Source of the DNA: an uncultured Christensenella sp.
Lineage (GTDB): Bacteria; Bacillota; Clostridia; Christensenellales; CAG-917
Assembly: GCA_910577815.1 (NCBI GenBank)
Contig: CAJTNO010000001.1
Coordinates: forward strand, 358,754-422,753
Length of the DNA: 64,000 nt
Direction of reading: 5' to 3'
In this document: positions 48,053-56,759 of the stretch, piece by piece
Layout of the letters: each line of letters starts with the position of its first letter
Numbering within the stretch: the stretch's first letter is position 1
Program-made: the position numbers and the translations under genes
The notes under the pieces: generated by a model
The model's database searches: none
Told to the model about the DNA's origin: nothing
Seen by the model: only the letters and a program-made list of their open reading frames with translations

Positions 48053-48238
48053 ATGGCCAAAACAGCAATGAAAATAAAGCAACAAAGACCGCAGAAATAT
48101 TCGACGCGCGAGTATACTCGCTGCCGTATATGCGGACGTCCGCACGCCGTTCTCAAAAAGTACGGCATTTGCAGAGTTTGTTTCCGCAACCTCGCCTATA
48201 AGGGTGAACTCCCCGGCGTGAAAAAAGCAAGTTGGTAA
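48053..48238 (+). CDS. rpsN: 30S ribosomal protein S14, type Z
   Basis: S14 is a late-assembling 30S head protein. The 61-residue product is the short zinc form with Cys24, Cys27, Cys40 and Cys43 (YTRCRICGRPHAVLKKYGIC, then RVCFRN) and ends LPGVKKASW, the type usual in Gram-positives. Confidence 0.97.
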   Translation: MAKTAMKIKQQRPQKYSTREYTRCRICGRPHAVLKKYGICRVCFRNLAYKGELPGVKKASW

Positions 48239-48250
48239 GAGGAGGCTAAT

Positions 48251-48646
48251 ATGACTGACCCAATCGCAGATATGCTCACCAGAATCAGAAACGCTCTGAC
48301 CGCCAAACACGCGACAGTCGAGGTTCCGTCAAGCAAAATGAAAATCGCTATTGCGGATATTCTGGTTAAAGAGGGTTATATAAAGGGTTACGAGATTGTT
48401 GAGGGCGCTGTCCAGAATACGATTCTCATTACCTTGAAGTATGCCCCCGAAAAGAATCAAAAAGTAGTTACGGGACTCAAGAGAGTTTCCACCCCGGGCT
48501 TGCGCGTTTACGCAGGTGTAGACAATCTCCCCAAGGTGCTTGGCGGAATGGGTATTGCCATTCTCTCCACCTCCAAGGGTATTCTCACCGACAAGGAAGC
48601 GAGAGCTCAACACATCGGCGGCGAAGTGCTTGCCTACATCTGGTAA
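48251..48646 (+). CDS. rpsH: 30S ribosomal protein S8
   Basis: S8 binds 16S helix 21 and in many bacteria represses the spc operon. The 131-residue product has MTDPIADMLTRIRNALTAKH, VVTGLKRVSTPGLRVYAG and GIAILSTSKGILTDKEARA. Confidence 0.98.
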   Translation: MTDPIADMLTRIRNALTAKHATVEVPSSKMKIAIADILVKEGYIKGYEIVEGAVQNTILITLKYAPEKNQKVVTGLKRVSTPGLRVYAGVDNLPKVLGGMGIAILSTSKGILTDKEARAQHIGGEVLAYIW

Positions 48647-48656
48647 GGAGGTTATT

Positions 48657-49199
48657 ATGTCAAGAATAGGCAGAGCCCCCATTGCACTCCCCACCGGAGT
48701 TACGTTTGAAAACAAAGACAACGTCATTACAATAAGCGGTCCTCTCGGAAAGCTTTCGCAGACGGTTGACAAGTCCATCGACGTAGTTCTCGAGGACGGT
48801 CACATCCTTTGCAAGCGTCATTCCGACGACAAGGACCATCGCGCTCTCCACGGTCTTTACCGCGCGCTCATCAACAATATGGTTGTCGGCGTGACGAAGG
48901 GCTTCGAGAAGTCGCTCATCGTAAACGGCGTAGGTTATAAGGTGACGCTCACCGGCAACAACAAGCTCACGCTCAATATCGGTTTTTCGCACACGATTGA
49001 GGTCGTGGCGCCCGAGGGCATTACGTTCGCTCAGCCTCAGCCCCTTGAAATAGTCGTAAAGGGCATCGACCGTCAGCTGGTCGGTCAGCAGGCTGCGATT
49101 ATCAAGGCTTATAAGCCTGTCGAGCCCTATCATAACTACGGCATCCACTACAAGGATGAGGTCGTTATCAAGAAGGTCGGCAAGAGAGCCACTAAGTAA
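48657..49199 (+). CDS. rplF: 50S ribosomal protein L6
   Basis: L6 contacts the sarcin-ricin loop and factor-binding site. The 180-residue product starts MSRIGRAPIALPTGVTFENK at ATG 48657 with SD AAGGAGG; the longer frame runs inside rpsH. NMVVGVTKGFEKSLIVNGVG and the C-terminal EPYHNYGIHYKDEVVIKKVG match. Confidence 0.97.
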   Translation: MSRIGRAPIALPTGVTFENKDNVITISGPLGKLSQTVDKSIDVVLEDGHILCKRHSDDKDHRALHGLYRALINNMVVGVTKGFEKSLIVNGVGYKVTLTGNNKLTLNIGFSHTIEVVAPEGITFAQPQPLEIVVKGIDRQLVGQQAAIIKAYKPVEPYHNYGIHYKDEVVIKKVGKRATK

Positions 49200-49210
49200 G
49201 AGGTGAGAGT

Positions 49211-49579
49211 ATGATAAGCAAGAAAGATAAAAATCAGGACAGAGTTATCCGTCACGCAAGAGTGAGAAAGAAAATCAGCGGCACTGCCGAAAGACCTCGT
49301 CTTTGCGTGTACAGAAGCGCTAACCATATCTATGCTCAAGTTATCGACGACGTAAAGGGCAACACTCTTTGCTCGGCGTCCACGATGTCCAAGGACGTAG
49401 CTGCTCAGATTGCGCAGGCAACCAAGACGGAGGCCTCCAAAATCGTCGGAGCGGCTGTGGCTAAAAAGGCTCTCGACCTCGGTATCAAACAGGTTGTGTT
49501 TGACAGAGGCGGTTACCTTTATACCGGCAGAGTTCAGGCTTTGGCGGACGGCGCAAGAGAAGCCGGTCTTGAGTTTTAG
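49211..49579 (+). CDS. rplR: 50S ribosomal protein L18
   Basis: L18 brings 5S rRNA into the 50S. The 122-residue product has RVRKKISGTAERPRLCVYRS, NHIYAQVIDD and the closing FDRGGYLYTGRVQALADGAR with GLEF. Confidence 0.98.
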   Translation: MISKKDKNQDRVIRHARVRKKISGTAERPRLCVYRSANHIYAQVIDDVKGNTLCSASTMSKDVAAQIAQATKTEASKIVGAAVAKKALDLGIKQVVFDRGGYLYTGRVQALADGAREAGLEF

Positions 49580-49587
49580 GAGGAAGT

Positions 49588-50106
49588 ATGGCAGACAATC
49601 GTGACAGAAGAAACGACAGAAACAGAGAGGAAAACGACGGCTTGACCAAAAAACTCATTGCCGTAAACCGTGTTACCAAGACTGTTAAGGGCGGTAGAAA
49701 TATGCGCTTCTCGGCACTCGTCGTAGTCGGCGACGGTATGGGCAAGGTCGGTCTGGGTATGGGCAAGGCTGCTGAGGTTCCCGAAGCAATCGAAAAGGCT
49801 ACTCAACAGGCCAAGCACAACATCGAGCAGATGTCCCTTAAGGGAAATACCATTCCTCACGCAACAACGGGCAAGTTCGGACGCGGTCAGGTGCTTCTGC
49901 TTCCCGCAGAGGAAGGCTCCGGCGTTATCGCCGGCGGCGCGGTGCGTATGGTGCTCGAGGTTGCGGGCGTTAAGGATATCAGAACCAAGTCGCTCGGCTC
50001 GAACAATCCCATAAACAGCGCAAAGGCTACAATCGAGGGCTTGCGCACTCTGCGCAACGCGGATGAGATTGCTAAGCTTCGCGGTGTGGAAGTCGTTGCG
50101 GACTAA
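49588..50106 (+). CDS. rpsE: 30S ribosomal protein S5
   Basis: S5 supports translational fidelity at the mRNA entrance. The 172-residue product has VNRVTKTVKGGRNMRFSALV, VVGDGMGKVGLGMGKAAEVP and GVIAGGAVRMVLEVAGVKDI. SD GGAGG. Confidence 0.98.
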   Translation: MADNRDRRNDRNREENDGLTKKLIAVNRVTKTVKGGRNMRFSALVVVGDGMGKVGLGMGKAAEVPEAIEKATQQAKHNIEQMSLKGNTIPHATTGKFGRGQVLLLPAEEGSGVIAGGAVRMVLEVAGVKDIRTKSLGSNNPINSAKATIEGLRTLRNADEIAKLRGVEVVAD

Positions 50107-50116
50107 GGAGGATACT

Positions 50117-50314
50117 ATGGCTAACAAAACTACTGAAAAGTCTATCAATATCACCCTCGTCAGAAGCAAATTCGGCATTCTCAAAAACCAGAAAGCCAAT
50201 CTCGACGCTTTGGGCTTGCACAAAATCGGTCAGACCAAGACCTTTGCCGACAACGCTTGCGTCAGAGGTAAAATCGCAAAGGTTTCTCACCTTGTAAAGG
50301 TAGAGGAAATCTGA
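50117..50314 (+). CDS. rpmD: 50S ribosomal protein L30
   Basis: The 65-residue product has SINITLVRSKFGILKNQKAN, LDALGLHKIGQ and VSHLVKVEE. ATG 50117 follows AAGGAGG; the longer frame lies in rpsE. Confidence 0.97.
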   Translation: MANKTTEKSINITLVRSKFGILKNQKANLDALGLHKIGQTKTFADNACVRGKIAKVSHLVKVEEI

Positions 50315-50327
50315 GGAGGAAGACGTT

Positions 50328-50774
50328 ATGAATATTCAGGATATTAAACCCGCAGATGGAGCAAAGACCTCTACTAAGAGAATCGGTCGCGGTATCGGTT
50401 CCGGTATGGGCAAAACGTCTACCCGCGGTCACAAGGGTCAATGGGCAAGAAGCGGCGGAGGCGTCCGTCCCAACTTCGAGGGCGGTCAAATGCCGATGAC
50501 CAGAAGACTCCCCAAGGTCGGCTTCAACAACAAAAGATTTGCACACGTATATAACGCTATCAATGTTGACGTTCTTAACAGATACAACGACGGGGACGTG
50601 GTCGATATCGACAAGCTCGTAGCCGACGGTATTATCAGAAAAACCGAAAACTACGGTCTTAAAATTATGGGCGACGGAAATCTCGAAAAGAAGCTTGTCA
50701 TCAAAGCCGACAAGTTTACCGCGTCTGCAATTCAAAAAATCGAAAAGGCAGGCGGCACAGCAGAGGTGCTATAA
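50328..50774 (+). CDS. rplO: 50S ribosomal protein L15
   Basis: L15 assembles late with 23S domain II. The 148-residue product has the N-terminal STKRIGRGIGSGMGKTSTRG and HKGQWARSGGGVRPNFEGGQ and ends VIKADKFTASAIQKIEKAGG. The stop overlaps the secY start by one base (TAATG). Confidence 0.98.
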   Translation: MNIQDIKPADGAKTSTKRIGRGIGSGMGKTSTRGHKGQWARSGGGVRPNFEGGQMPMTRRLPKVGFNNKRFAHVYNAINVDVLNRYNDGDVVDIDKLVADGIIRKTENYGLKIMGDGNLEKKLVIKADKFTASAIQKIEKAGGTAEVL

Positions 50775-52108
50775 TGTTAGAAACCCTCAAAAACGCATTC
50801 AAGTCGAAGGAGATAAGGATAAAGATTTTACTTACCCTTGCTCTCATCGTCGTTTACCGCATAGGATGCTATATTCCGGTGCCGTCGCTTAACGCAGGCG
50901 CTGTTACGGGTATTTTCGGCGGTAACGATTTCTTCAACGTTCTGGGTATCATCTCGGGCGGTTCGATGGCCAATGCGACGCTATTTACACTCGGTATACT
51001 GCCGTTTATCAACTCGTTCATCATTATGCAGCTTCTGACGCTGGTTATACCTGCGCTGGAGAGAATGTCAAAAGAGGGCGAAGAGGGAAGAAAGAAGATT
51101 ACGCAGATTACAAGAATAGTCGCGATAATCCTCGCAGTCATTCAGGCAATCGGTATCGTAGTTACGCTTTATGCGAGCGGCGGAGAGAATAACGCTATCA
51201 GACCTCTGTTCCCCTATGAGGAAGGAGCCGAGGGCGCGCCTATACTTACGATGGCTATCACTATCGTAATGATGGTTGGCGGCAGCACGATGGTTATGTG
51301 GCTGAGCGAAAGAATTACCGAGTACGGTATCGGCAACGGTACGTCAATCATAATCTTTATCGGTATTCTTTCTACGGCGGGTACAAGCCTTGCCGGAGCG
51401 TTTAAGCAGGTAGGCGACAACTGGGCTTATATCTGGAACATAATCGGATTTATCCTCGTTGTTGTTGCAATACTCTTTTTCATCGTCTTTATCGACGGCT
51501 CGGAGAGAAGAATTACCGTTCAGTACTCCAAGCAGATTAAGGGAAACAAAATGTACGGCGGTCAGTCCACCTACATTCCTATCAGAGTCAACGGAAGCGG
51601 CGTTATGCCTATAATCTTCGCGTCCTCTCTGCTTATGTTCCCGCAGATGATAATCTCGCTGTTCTTTAAGGGCTCTGCGGCAGACGCTTGGTACGCTCGT
51701 TATATGGGAACGGGTACTCCCGTCTACTACGTGCTTCTTGCGATATTGATTTTGGGCTTCTCGTATTTCTACGCGCAAATCCAATTCAATCCCGAGGACG
51801 TTTCTAAGAACATTCAGCAGTACGGCGGATTTATTCCCGGTATCAGAGCGGGTAAGCCCACTAGCGATTTCCTGCGCAAGATAAACAACCGTATCACGCT
51901 GTTCGGCGCGGTGTTCCTTATGATAATCGCGCTTATACCGACGTTTGTGTTCCTTGCACTGTCGGGACATTATTCGAATTACGACTTGGGATTTGCAAAC
52001 TCATTCTCGGCAACGGGATTGCTGATTGTCGTGTCCGTTGCGCTCGAGCTAAACAAGCAGCTCGAATCGCAGATTATGATGAAGCACTACAAGGGCTTCC
52101 TCAAATAA
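50774..52108 (+). CDS. secY: Protein translocase subunit SecY
   Basis: SecY is the channel of the Sec translocon in the cytoplasmic membrane. The 444-residue product has ten hydrophobic helices, beginning KEIRIKILLTLALIVVYRIG, with SGGSMANATLFTLGILPFIN (plug/TM2 region), LSERITEYGIGNGTSIIIFI and KNIQQYGGFIPGIRAGKPTS. An 87-bp gap with a hairpin and a new -10 box separates it from adk. Confidence 0.97.
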   Translation: MLETLKNAFKSKEIRIKILLTLALIVVYRIGCYIPVPSLNAGAVTGIFGGNDFFNVLGIISGGSMANATLFTLGILPFINSFIIMQLLTLVIPALERMSKEGEEGRKKITQITRIVAIILAVIQAIGIVVTLYASGGENNAIRPLFPYEEGAEGAPILTMAITIVMMVGGSTMVMWLSERITEYGIGNGTSIIIFIGILSTAGTSLAGAFKQVGDNWAYIWNIIGFILVVVAILFFIVFIDGSERRITVQYSKQIKGNKMYGGQSTYIPIRVNGSGVMPIIFASSLLMFPQMIISLFFKGSAADAWYARYMGTGTPVYYVLLAILILGFSYFYAQIQFNPEDVSKNIQQYGGFIPGIRAGKPTSDFLRKINNRITLFGAVFLMIIALIPTFVFLALSGHYSNYDLGFANSFSATGLLIVVSVALELNKQLESQIMMKHYKGFLK

Positions 52109-52181
52109 CAAAATATTGCAAATTTTTCCGACAAGGCACAAATCGGTTTGCGATTTGATTGCCTTTTCGGCGGAATTGTGC

Positions 52182-52187
52182 TAAAAT
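52182..52187 (+). promoter_or_regulatory. Extended -10 promoter of adk at leaderless distance
   Basis: TGCTAAAAT (TAAAAT 52182-52187) lies 8 bp before the adk ATG, with no SD. An imperfect hairpin AAGGCACAAATCG/CGATTTGATTGCCTT (about 52135-52165) lies just upstream. Confidence 0.5.
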
Positions 52188-52195
52188 AAACTGCT

Positions 52196-52816
52196 ATGAA
52201 AAACGTTATTTTATTAGGCGCACCCGGCGCAGGCAAAGGCACTCAGGCGGCTCTCATATGCGAGGAATACAAGGTTCCTCACATTTCCACGGGAGATATA
52301 CTCAGACGCAACATCAAGGAGGGTACTCCTCTCGGCGTAAAAGCGAAGGAGTACATCGACAAAGGCGCGCTCGTGCCCGATGAGGTTGTAATCGGTCTTG
52401 TTGAAAACAGACTTAAAGAGGATGACTGCAAAAACGGTTACGTGCTGGACGGGTTCCCCCGTACTATAGCGCAGGCGGAAGCTCTCGATAAGGTTGCCCA
52501 CATCGATATGGCTATCAATATCGACGTTCCGTTTGAAATGATTGTGTCAAGACTCGGCGGCAGGAGAGTATGCAAATGCGGCGCTACCTATCACACGTCA
52601 ACGCTTAACGGCGAAACAAAGTGCAAGGCGTGCGGCGACGAGCTGTTCATCCGCGACGACGACAGACCCGAGACGGTGCAGAACAGACTTCGCGTTTATC
52701 AGGAGCAGACGCAGCCGCTCATCGATTTCTACGGAAATCAGGGCAAGGCGGTTGATATCGCGGCTACGGGCACTATCGAAGAAATATTTGTCGACGTAAA
52801 AAGGGTGCTTGGATGA
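52196..52816 (+). CDS. adk: Adenylate kinase
   Basis: The enzyme interconverts AMP, ADP and ATP. The 206-residue product has the P-loop GAPGAGKGTQ (8-17), the DGFPRT AMP site and a zinc-type LID with Cys126, Cys128, Cys143, Cys146. The first pair is C-x-C rather than the more usual C-x-x-C. The gene lacks an SD and has an extended -10 (52179-52187) 8 bp before its ATG, unlike every r-protein gene around it. map overlaps by 4 bp. Confidence 0.97.
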   Translation: MKNVILLGAPGAGKGTQAALICEEYKVPHISTGDILRRNIKEGTPLGVKAKEYIDKGALVPDEVVIGLVENRLKEDDCKNGYVLDGFPRTIAQAEALDKVAHIDMAINIDVPFEMIVSRLGGRRVCKCGATYHTSTLNGETKCKACGDELFIRDDDRPETVQNRLRVYQEQTQPLIDFYGNQGKAVDIAATGTIEEIFVDVKRVLG

Positions 52817-53550
52817 TAAACATCAAAAGCTCCGCCGAAATAGAGTGTATGCGTAAATCGGGCGCAATCCTTAGAGATTGCCTGCTCTTTCTCGAAGAAA
52901 GGGTAAAGCCCGGAGTATCCACTAAGAGGCTGGACGAATTTGCGTACGATTACATAATACGCCATAATTCAAAGCCGTCGTTTTTAGGTTACGGAGGCTT
53001 TCCCGGGACGATATGCGCTTCGGTGGACGAGGTGGTCGTGCACGGGTTTCCGTCGGATAAGCGACTTGAAGAAGGACAACTGCTGAGCATCGACTGCGGT
53101 CTTGTATACAAGGGCTGGCAGGCGGACGCGGCAAGAACTTTGTATGTGGGCGAGGTGAGCGAGGAAAAACGCTTGCTGACAGAAACTACAAAAGAGAGCT
53201 TCTTTAAAGGCGTGGAGCAGTTTAAGGACGGCAACAGACTGGGAGACATCTCCCACGCGATACAGCAATATTGCGAGGAGAGAGGCTACGGAGTAGTCAG
53301 GAGTATGGTCGGTCACGGCATCGGCAGAGAAATGCACGAGGACCCTCCCGTCCCTAACTTCGGCAAGGCGGGACACGGCGTAAAGCTTCAGACGGGTATG
53401 GTGCTTGCAATCGAGCCTATGATAAACCTCGGCACCTGGCAGACGGTGGAAAAGGGCTGGAGCTGTACAACGCTCGATAAAAAGCCGTCCGCTCATTACG
53501 AGAACACCGTTGCGCTGACGGAAAACGGCGCGGAGATATTGACACTGTAA
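52813..53550 (+). CDS. map: Methionine aminopeptidase, type I
   Basis: The enzyme removes initiator Met from nascent proteins. The 245-residue product has the pita-bread fold ligands in LLSIDCGLVYKGWQADAART, MVGHGIGREMHEDPPVPNFG, MVLAIEPMINLGTW and HYENTVALTENGAEIL. It is coupled to adk (ATGA) and followed after 1 bp by the KOW-domain gene. Confidence 0.97.
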   Translation: MINIKSSAEIECMRKSGAILRDCLLFLEERVKPGVSTKRLDEFAYDYIIRHNSKPSFLGYGGFPGTICASVDEVVVHGFPSDKRLEEGQLLSIDCGLVYKGWQADAARTLYVGEVSEEKRLLTETTKESFFKGVEQFKDGNRLGDISHAIQQYCEERGYGVVRSMVGHGIGREMHEDPPVPNFGKAGHGVKLQTGMVLAIEPMINLGTWQTVEKGWSCTTLDKKPSAHYENTVALTENGAEILTL

Positions 53551-53551
53551 T

Positions 53552-53818
53552 ATGGAACTTGGTCAGATAGTTTACTCCAAAGCCGGCCGCGACAGCGGAA
53601 AATACTACTGCGTCGTCGAAATACTCGGCGATGACAGAGTGAAAATCGCCGACGGCGACCTAAGACGTATAAAGAGAGCAAAAATAAAAAATATCAAGCA
53701 TCTGCAATCGGACGGCGATATCCTTGCCAAGGTTGCCGAAAAGCTTAAGAACGGACAGCAGGTTTTCGATGCGGAACTGTTCAGCGCGCTCCGTTTCTAT
53801 AACGAAAAAAATCAATAA
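53552..53818 (+). CDS. KOW-domain RNA-binding protein (map-infA intergenic family)
   Basis: The product is 88 residues. The first 40 read as a KOW/L14e-like beta-barrel (MELGQIVYSKAGRDSGKYYC and VVEILGDDRVKIADGDLRRI), then a helical tail. This small family is regularly found between map and infA in Clostridia and is presumed to be ribosome-associated. It has no own SD of note and starts directly after map. infA follows after 10 bp. Confidence 0.88.
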   Translation: MELGQIVYSKAGRDSGKYYCVVEILGDDRVKIADGDLRRIKRAKIKNIKHLQSDGDILAKVAEKLKNGQQVFDAELFSALRFYNEKNQ

Positions 53819-53828
53819 GGAAGGTTCT

Positions 53829-54047
53829 ATGTCAAAGGAAGACGTAATCGAAACCGAAGGCAAAGTGGTTGAGGTTCTGCCTAAAACCCAGTTTAGAGTA
53901 ATACTCAACAACGGACACGAAATACTCGCGTATCTCGGCGGAAAACTGCGTATCAACAACATCAGAATCCTCGAAGGCGACAAGGTTAAAATTGAAATGT
54001 CGCCCTATGACTTGACTAAGGGCAGAATTATCTACCGCAATAAGTAA
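53829..54047 (+). CDS. infA: Translation initiation factor IF-1
   Basis: IF-1 occupies the 30S A site during initiation. The 72-residue product has EDVIETEGKVVEVLPKTQFR, NNGHEILAYLGGKLR and a closing MSPYDLTKGRIIYRNK. ATG 53829 follows AAGGAAGG; the longer frame overlaps the KOW gene. Confidence 0.97.
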   Translation: MSKEDVIETEGKVVEVLPKTQFRVILNNGHEILAYLGGKLRINNIRILEGDKVKIEMSPYDLTKGRIIYRNK

Positions 54048-54084
54048 GTCAAAATATAAAAATACGGACTTTTGGAGGTTCAAA

Positions 54085-54201
54085 ATGAAAGTCAGACCCA
54101 GTGTTAAACCTATGTGCGACAAATGCAAGGTCATCAAGAGAAACGGCAGAGTTATGGTAATCTGCTCCAAGTATCCAAATCACAAGCAGCGTCAAGGCTA
54201 A
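54085..54201 (+). CDS. rpmJ: 50S ribosomal protein L36
   Basis: The 38-residue product has the zinc knuckle Cys11, Cys14, Cys27, His33 (MCDKCKVIKRNGRVMVICSK) and starts MKVRPSVKP. It is one residue longer than the usual 37, the extra lying between Cys27 and His33. SD GGAGG. The frame is below the length of most ORF screens. Confidence 0.97.
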   Translation: MKVRPSVKPMCDKCKVIKRNGRVMVICSKYPNHKQRQG

Positions 54202-54322
54202 GCCTTAGACGTTTAGTCCTTTATTGCGCTTGCGCGATAGAGGCTTAATCGGGCAAAAAGCGTAGGGCGGCTGGTTGTCACATTCCACATTCCTTGACAA
54301 CTACCTATGCGTGGCATATATA
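54200..54322 (+). promoter_or_regulatory. Internal promoter and structured gap before rpsM
   Basis: AAGCCT/AGGCTT (54200-54205/54241-54246) encloses two small hairpins. Downstream -35 TTGACA (54294-54299), 17-bp spacer, -10 TATATA (54317-54322) form a good promoter for the alpha operon. The inverted repeat GTTGTCA/TGACAAC (54274-54280/54295-54301) overlaps the -35. Confidence 0.65.
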
Positions 54323-54355
54323 AAATCATATTTTTACACTATTCGGAGGTAGAAA

Positions 54356-54721
54356 ATGGCAAGAATCGCCGGCGTGGACCTTCCACGCGACAAGAGAGTT
54401 GAATACGGTTTGACCTATATCTACGGTATCGGTCTTCCGACGTCTCAGAAAATCCTGAAAACCACCGGCATCAATCCCGACATCAGAGTCAAGGACCTTA
54501 CCGAGGAACAGGTTAGTCTTATTCGTGACTACATTGAAAAAAATCTGCACGTAGAGGGCGACCTCAAGCGCGAGGTCGGTCTTAACATCAAGAGACTGAT
54601 GGAAATCGGTTGCTACCGCGGTGTCCGCCACAGAAAGGGCTTGCCCGTTCGCGGTCAGAACACCAAGCAGAACGCCCGTACCAGAAAGGGTCCGAAGCGC
54701 GCTGTAAGTCGTAAGAAATAA
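54356..54721 (+). CDS. rpsM: 30S ribosomal protein S13
   Basis: S13 contacts the P-site tRNA and L5. The 121-residue product has MARIAGVDLPRDKRVEYGLT, YIYGIGLPTSQKILKTTGI and RGVRHRKGLPVRGQNTKQNA. It probably also has its own promoter. Confidence 0.98.
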   Translation: MARIAGVDLPRDKRVEYGLTYIYGIGLPTSQKILKTTGINPDIRVKDLTEEQVSLIRDYIEKNLHVEGDLKREVGLNIKRLMEIGCYRGVRHRKGLPVRGQNTKQNARTRKGPKRAVSRKK

Positions 54722-54732
54722 GGAGCGAGATT

Positions 54733-55128
54733 ATGGCAGGTATTGCAAGAAAAGCGATTAAGAAAAGAAAAGATATAAAGCGCGTTGAAAAAGGTCAGGT
54801 GCATATCCACGCTTCTTTCAACAACACTATCGTCACCATTACGGATATGAACGGAAACGCAGTATCCTGGTCGTCTGCCGGCAAGCTCAAGCTTCGCGGC
54901 AGCCGTAAGTCCACCCCCTTCGCGGCTCAGATGGTCAGCGAGGACGCGGCGAGAATTGCTTACGACCAAGGTATGAGAACCGTTGAAGTCTATGTAAAAG
55001 GTCCCGGTCAGGGCAGAGAGTCCGCTATACGCGCTCTCGGCAACGTAGGTATGGAGGTCACGCTCATTCAGGATGTTTCCCCCATCCCCCACAACGGCTG
55101 CCGTCCGCCTAAGGCGAGAAGACTGTAA
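54733..55128 (+). CDS. rpsK: 30S ribosomal protein S11
   Basis: S11 lies on the 30S platform. The 131-residue product has GQVHIHASFNNTIVTITDMN, AGKLKLRGSRKSTPFAAQM and a closing DVSPIPHNGCRPPKARRL. Confidence 0.98.
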   Translation: MAGIARKAIKKRKDIKRVEKGQVHIHASFNNTIVTITDMNGNAVSWSSAGKLKLRGSRKSTPFAAQMVSEDAARIAYDQGMRTVEVYVKGPGQGRESAIRALGNVGMEVTLIQDVSPIPHNGCRPPKARRL

Positions 55129-55144
55129 GAGGAGGATTTGATTT

Positions 55145-55768
55145 ATGGCTAAATATACAGGACCCGATTGCCGTCTTTGCAGACGCGAGGGTTGCAAACT
55201 CTATTTGAAGGGCACCAAGTGCAACAGCGACAAATGTCCCATTCTTACCAAGTACGCTCCTCCGGGAGACCACGGCAAGGGTAGAAAGAAGGCGAGCGGA
55301 TATTCCATCCAGCTCCGCGAGAAGCAGAAGACAAAGCGCTTTTACGGCGTAACCGAAAAGCAGTTCAGAATGTACTACAACAAGGCTTCCGAAATGCGCG
55401 GCGTTACCGGTGAGAATATGCTTATCCTCATCGAAAGACGTCTCGACAACGTTGTTTACCGTATGGGACTCGGCACGTCCAGAGCTATGGCGCGTCAGAT
55501 TGTAAACCACGGACATATCACCGTAAACGGAAAGACCGTTGACATTGCTTCATACATCGTTAAGGTCGGCGACGTTATCGCCGTCAAGGAGAACAAGAAG
55601 AATAGCACGATGTGGGATGCCGTTAAGGATACCAAAAACCTCAGCATTGCTAAATGGTTGACTTTTGATAACGCCACGTTGACCGGTTCGGTTGCGGCGC
55701 TCCCCGAGAGAGCCGATATCGACCTCGACATTCAAGAGCACCTCATCGTCGAGTTGTACTCGAAATAA
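55145..55768 (+). CDS. rpsD: 30S ribosomal protein S4 (zinc type)
   Basis: S4 starts 30S assembly and can repress the alpha operon. The 207-residue product has Cys9, Cys12, Cys26 and Cys31 in the N-terminal zinc site (GPDCRLCRREGCK; GTKCNSDKC), then the S4 RNA-binding domain RLDNVVYRMGLGTSRAMARQ and HGHITVNGKTVDIASYIV. Confidence 0.98.
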   Translation: MAKYTGPDCRLCRREGCKLYLKGTKCNSDKCPILTKYAPPGDHGKGRKKASGYSIQLREKQKTKRFYGVTEKQFRMYYNKASEMRGVTGENMLILIERRLDNVVYRMGLGTSRAMARQIVNHGHITVNGKTVDIASYIVKVGDVIAVKENKKNSTMWDAVKDTKNLSIAKWLTFDNATLTGSVAALPERADIDLDIQEHLIVELYSK

Positions 55769-55789
55769 TCTGATTGGAGGATAACGGTT

Positions 55790-56746
55790 ATGATGGAGAT
55801 TAAAAGTCCAAAAATATCATTTGAGGAAAACGAGAGCAAAAACTACGCCAAGTTCGTAGTCGAGCCGCTCGAGCGCGGTTTCGGTACTACTATCGGCAAC
55901 AGCTTGCGTCGTATTCTTCTCTCTGCGCTCCCGGGTGCGGCGGCAGTCGGAATTAAGATTGCGGGGGTTGAACACGAGTTCTCCACCATCAAGGGCGTAA
56001 AAGAGGAAGTCACCGAGATAATCCTCAACCTTAAAACGGTCAGATTTAAGGCTGTAAGCAGCCTCGAAAAGGCAGGCAAGCAGCGTTGTACTCTCCACGC
56101 GGATAGCGTAGGCGCGGTTACCGCAGGAGATATCGAGTGCGCTACCGGTATCGAGGTTATGAATCCCGACCAGGTTATTTGCACGCTCGATGACGGCGCT
56201 TCCATCGATATGGAAATTTACGTCAAGTGCGGCAGAGGCTACGTTCCCGCTACTCAGAACAAGGAAGTGCTCGAGCCTATCGGATATATCCCGATTGACT
56301 CTATCTACACTCCCGTTGTCAAGGCGAACTACACCGTCGAGAGCACCCGCGTCGAGCAGAGTATAGATTTTGATAAGCTCACGCTTGAAATCACTACCGA
56401 CGGCACGACCTCCGCTAAGGAGATTGCTTCTCTCGCCGCAAAGATTATGAACGACCACGTCAAGCTGTTTGTGGACCTCGTTGAGAATATGGCGGAAAAA
56501 GCCATACTCGTCGAGCCGCAGGCGGACAGCAAGGTTAAAGTGCTTGAAATGTCCGTTGAAGACCTTGACTTGTCTGTGCGCTCCTACAACTGCCTGAAGC
56601 GCGCAAACATCCACACCGTCGACGATTTGACAAGACGTACGGAAGACGATATGCTCAAAGTGAGAAACCTCGGAAAAAAATCTCTCGAGGAAGTCGTTAA
56701 AAAACTCGAAGACCTCGGTTTGGGCTTGAAAATGCAAGAGGACTAA
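55790..56746 (+). CDS. rpoA: RNA polymerase subunit alpha
   Basis: The alpha dimer nucleates RNA polymerase assembly. The 318-residue product has the N-terminal domain (PLERGFGTTIGNSLRRILLS) and the C-terminal HhH domain (LDLSVRSYNCLKRANIHTVD; VRNLGKKSLEEVVKKLEDLG). Two ATGs occur in tandem at 55790; SD GGAGG. Confidence 0.98.
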   Translation: MMEIKSPKISFEENESKNYAKFVVEPLERGFGTTIGNSLRRILLSALPGAAAVGIKIAGVEHEFSTIKGVKEEVTEIILNLKTVRFKAVSSLEKAGKQRCTLHADSVGAVTAGDIECATGIEVMNPDQVICTLDDGASIDMEIYVKCGRGYVPATQNKEVLEPIGYIPIDSIYTPVVKANYTVESTRVEQSIDFDKLTLEITTDGTTSAKEIASLAAKIMNDHVKLFVDLVENMAEKAILVEPQADSKVKVLEMSVEDLDLSVRSYNCLKRANIHTVDDLTRRTEDDMLKVRNLGKKSLEEVVKKLEDLGLGLKMQED

Positions 56747-56759
56747 ATAGGAGGACATT

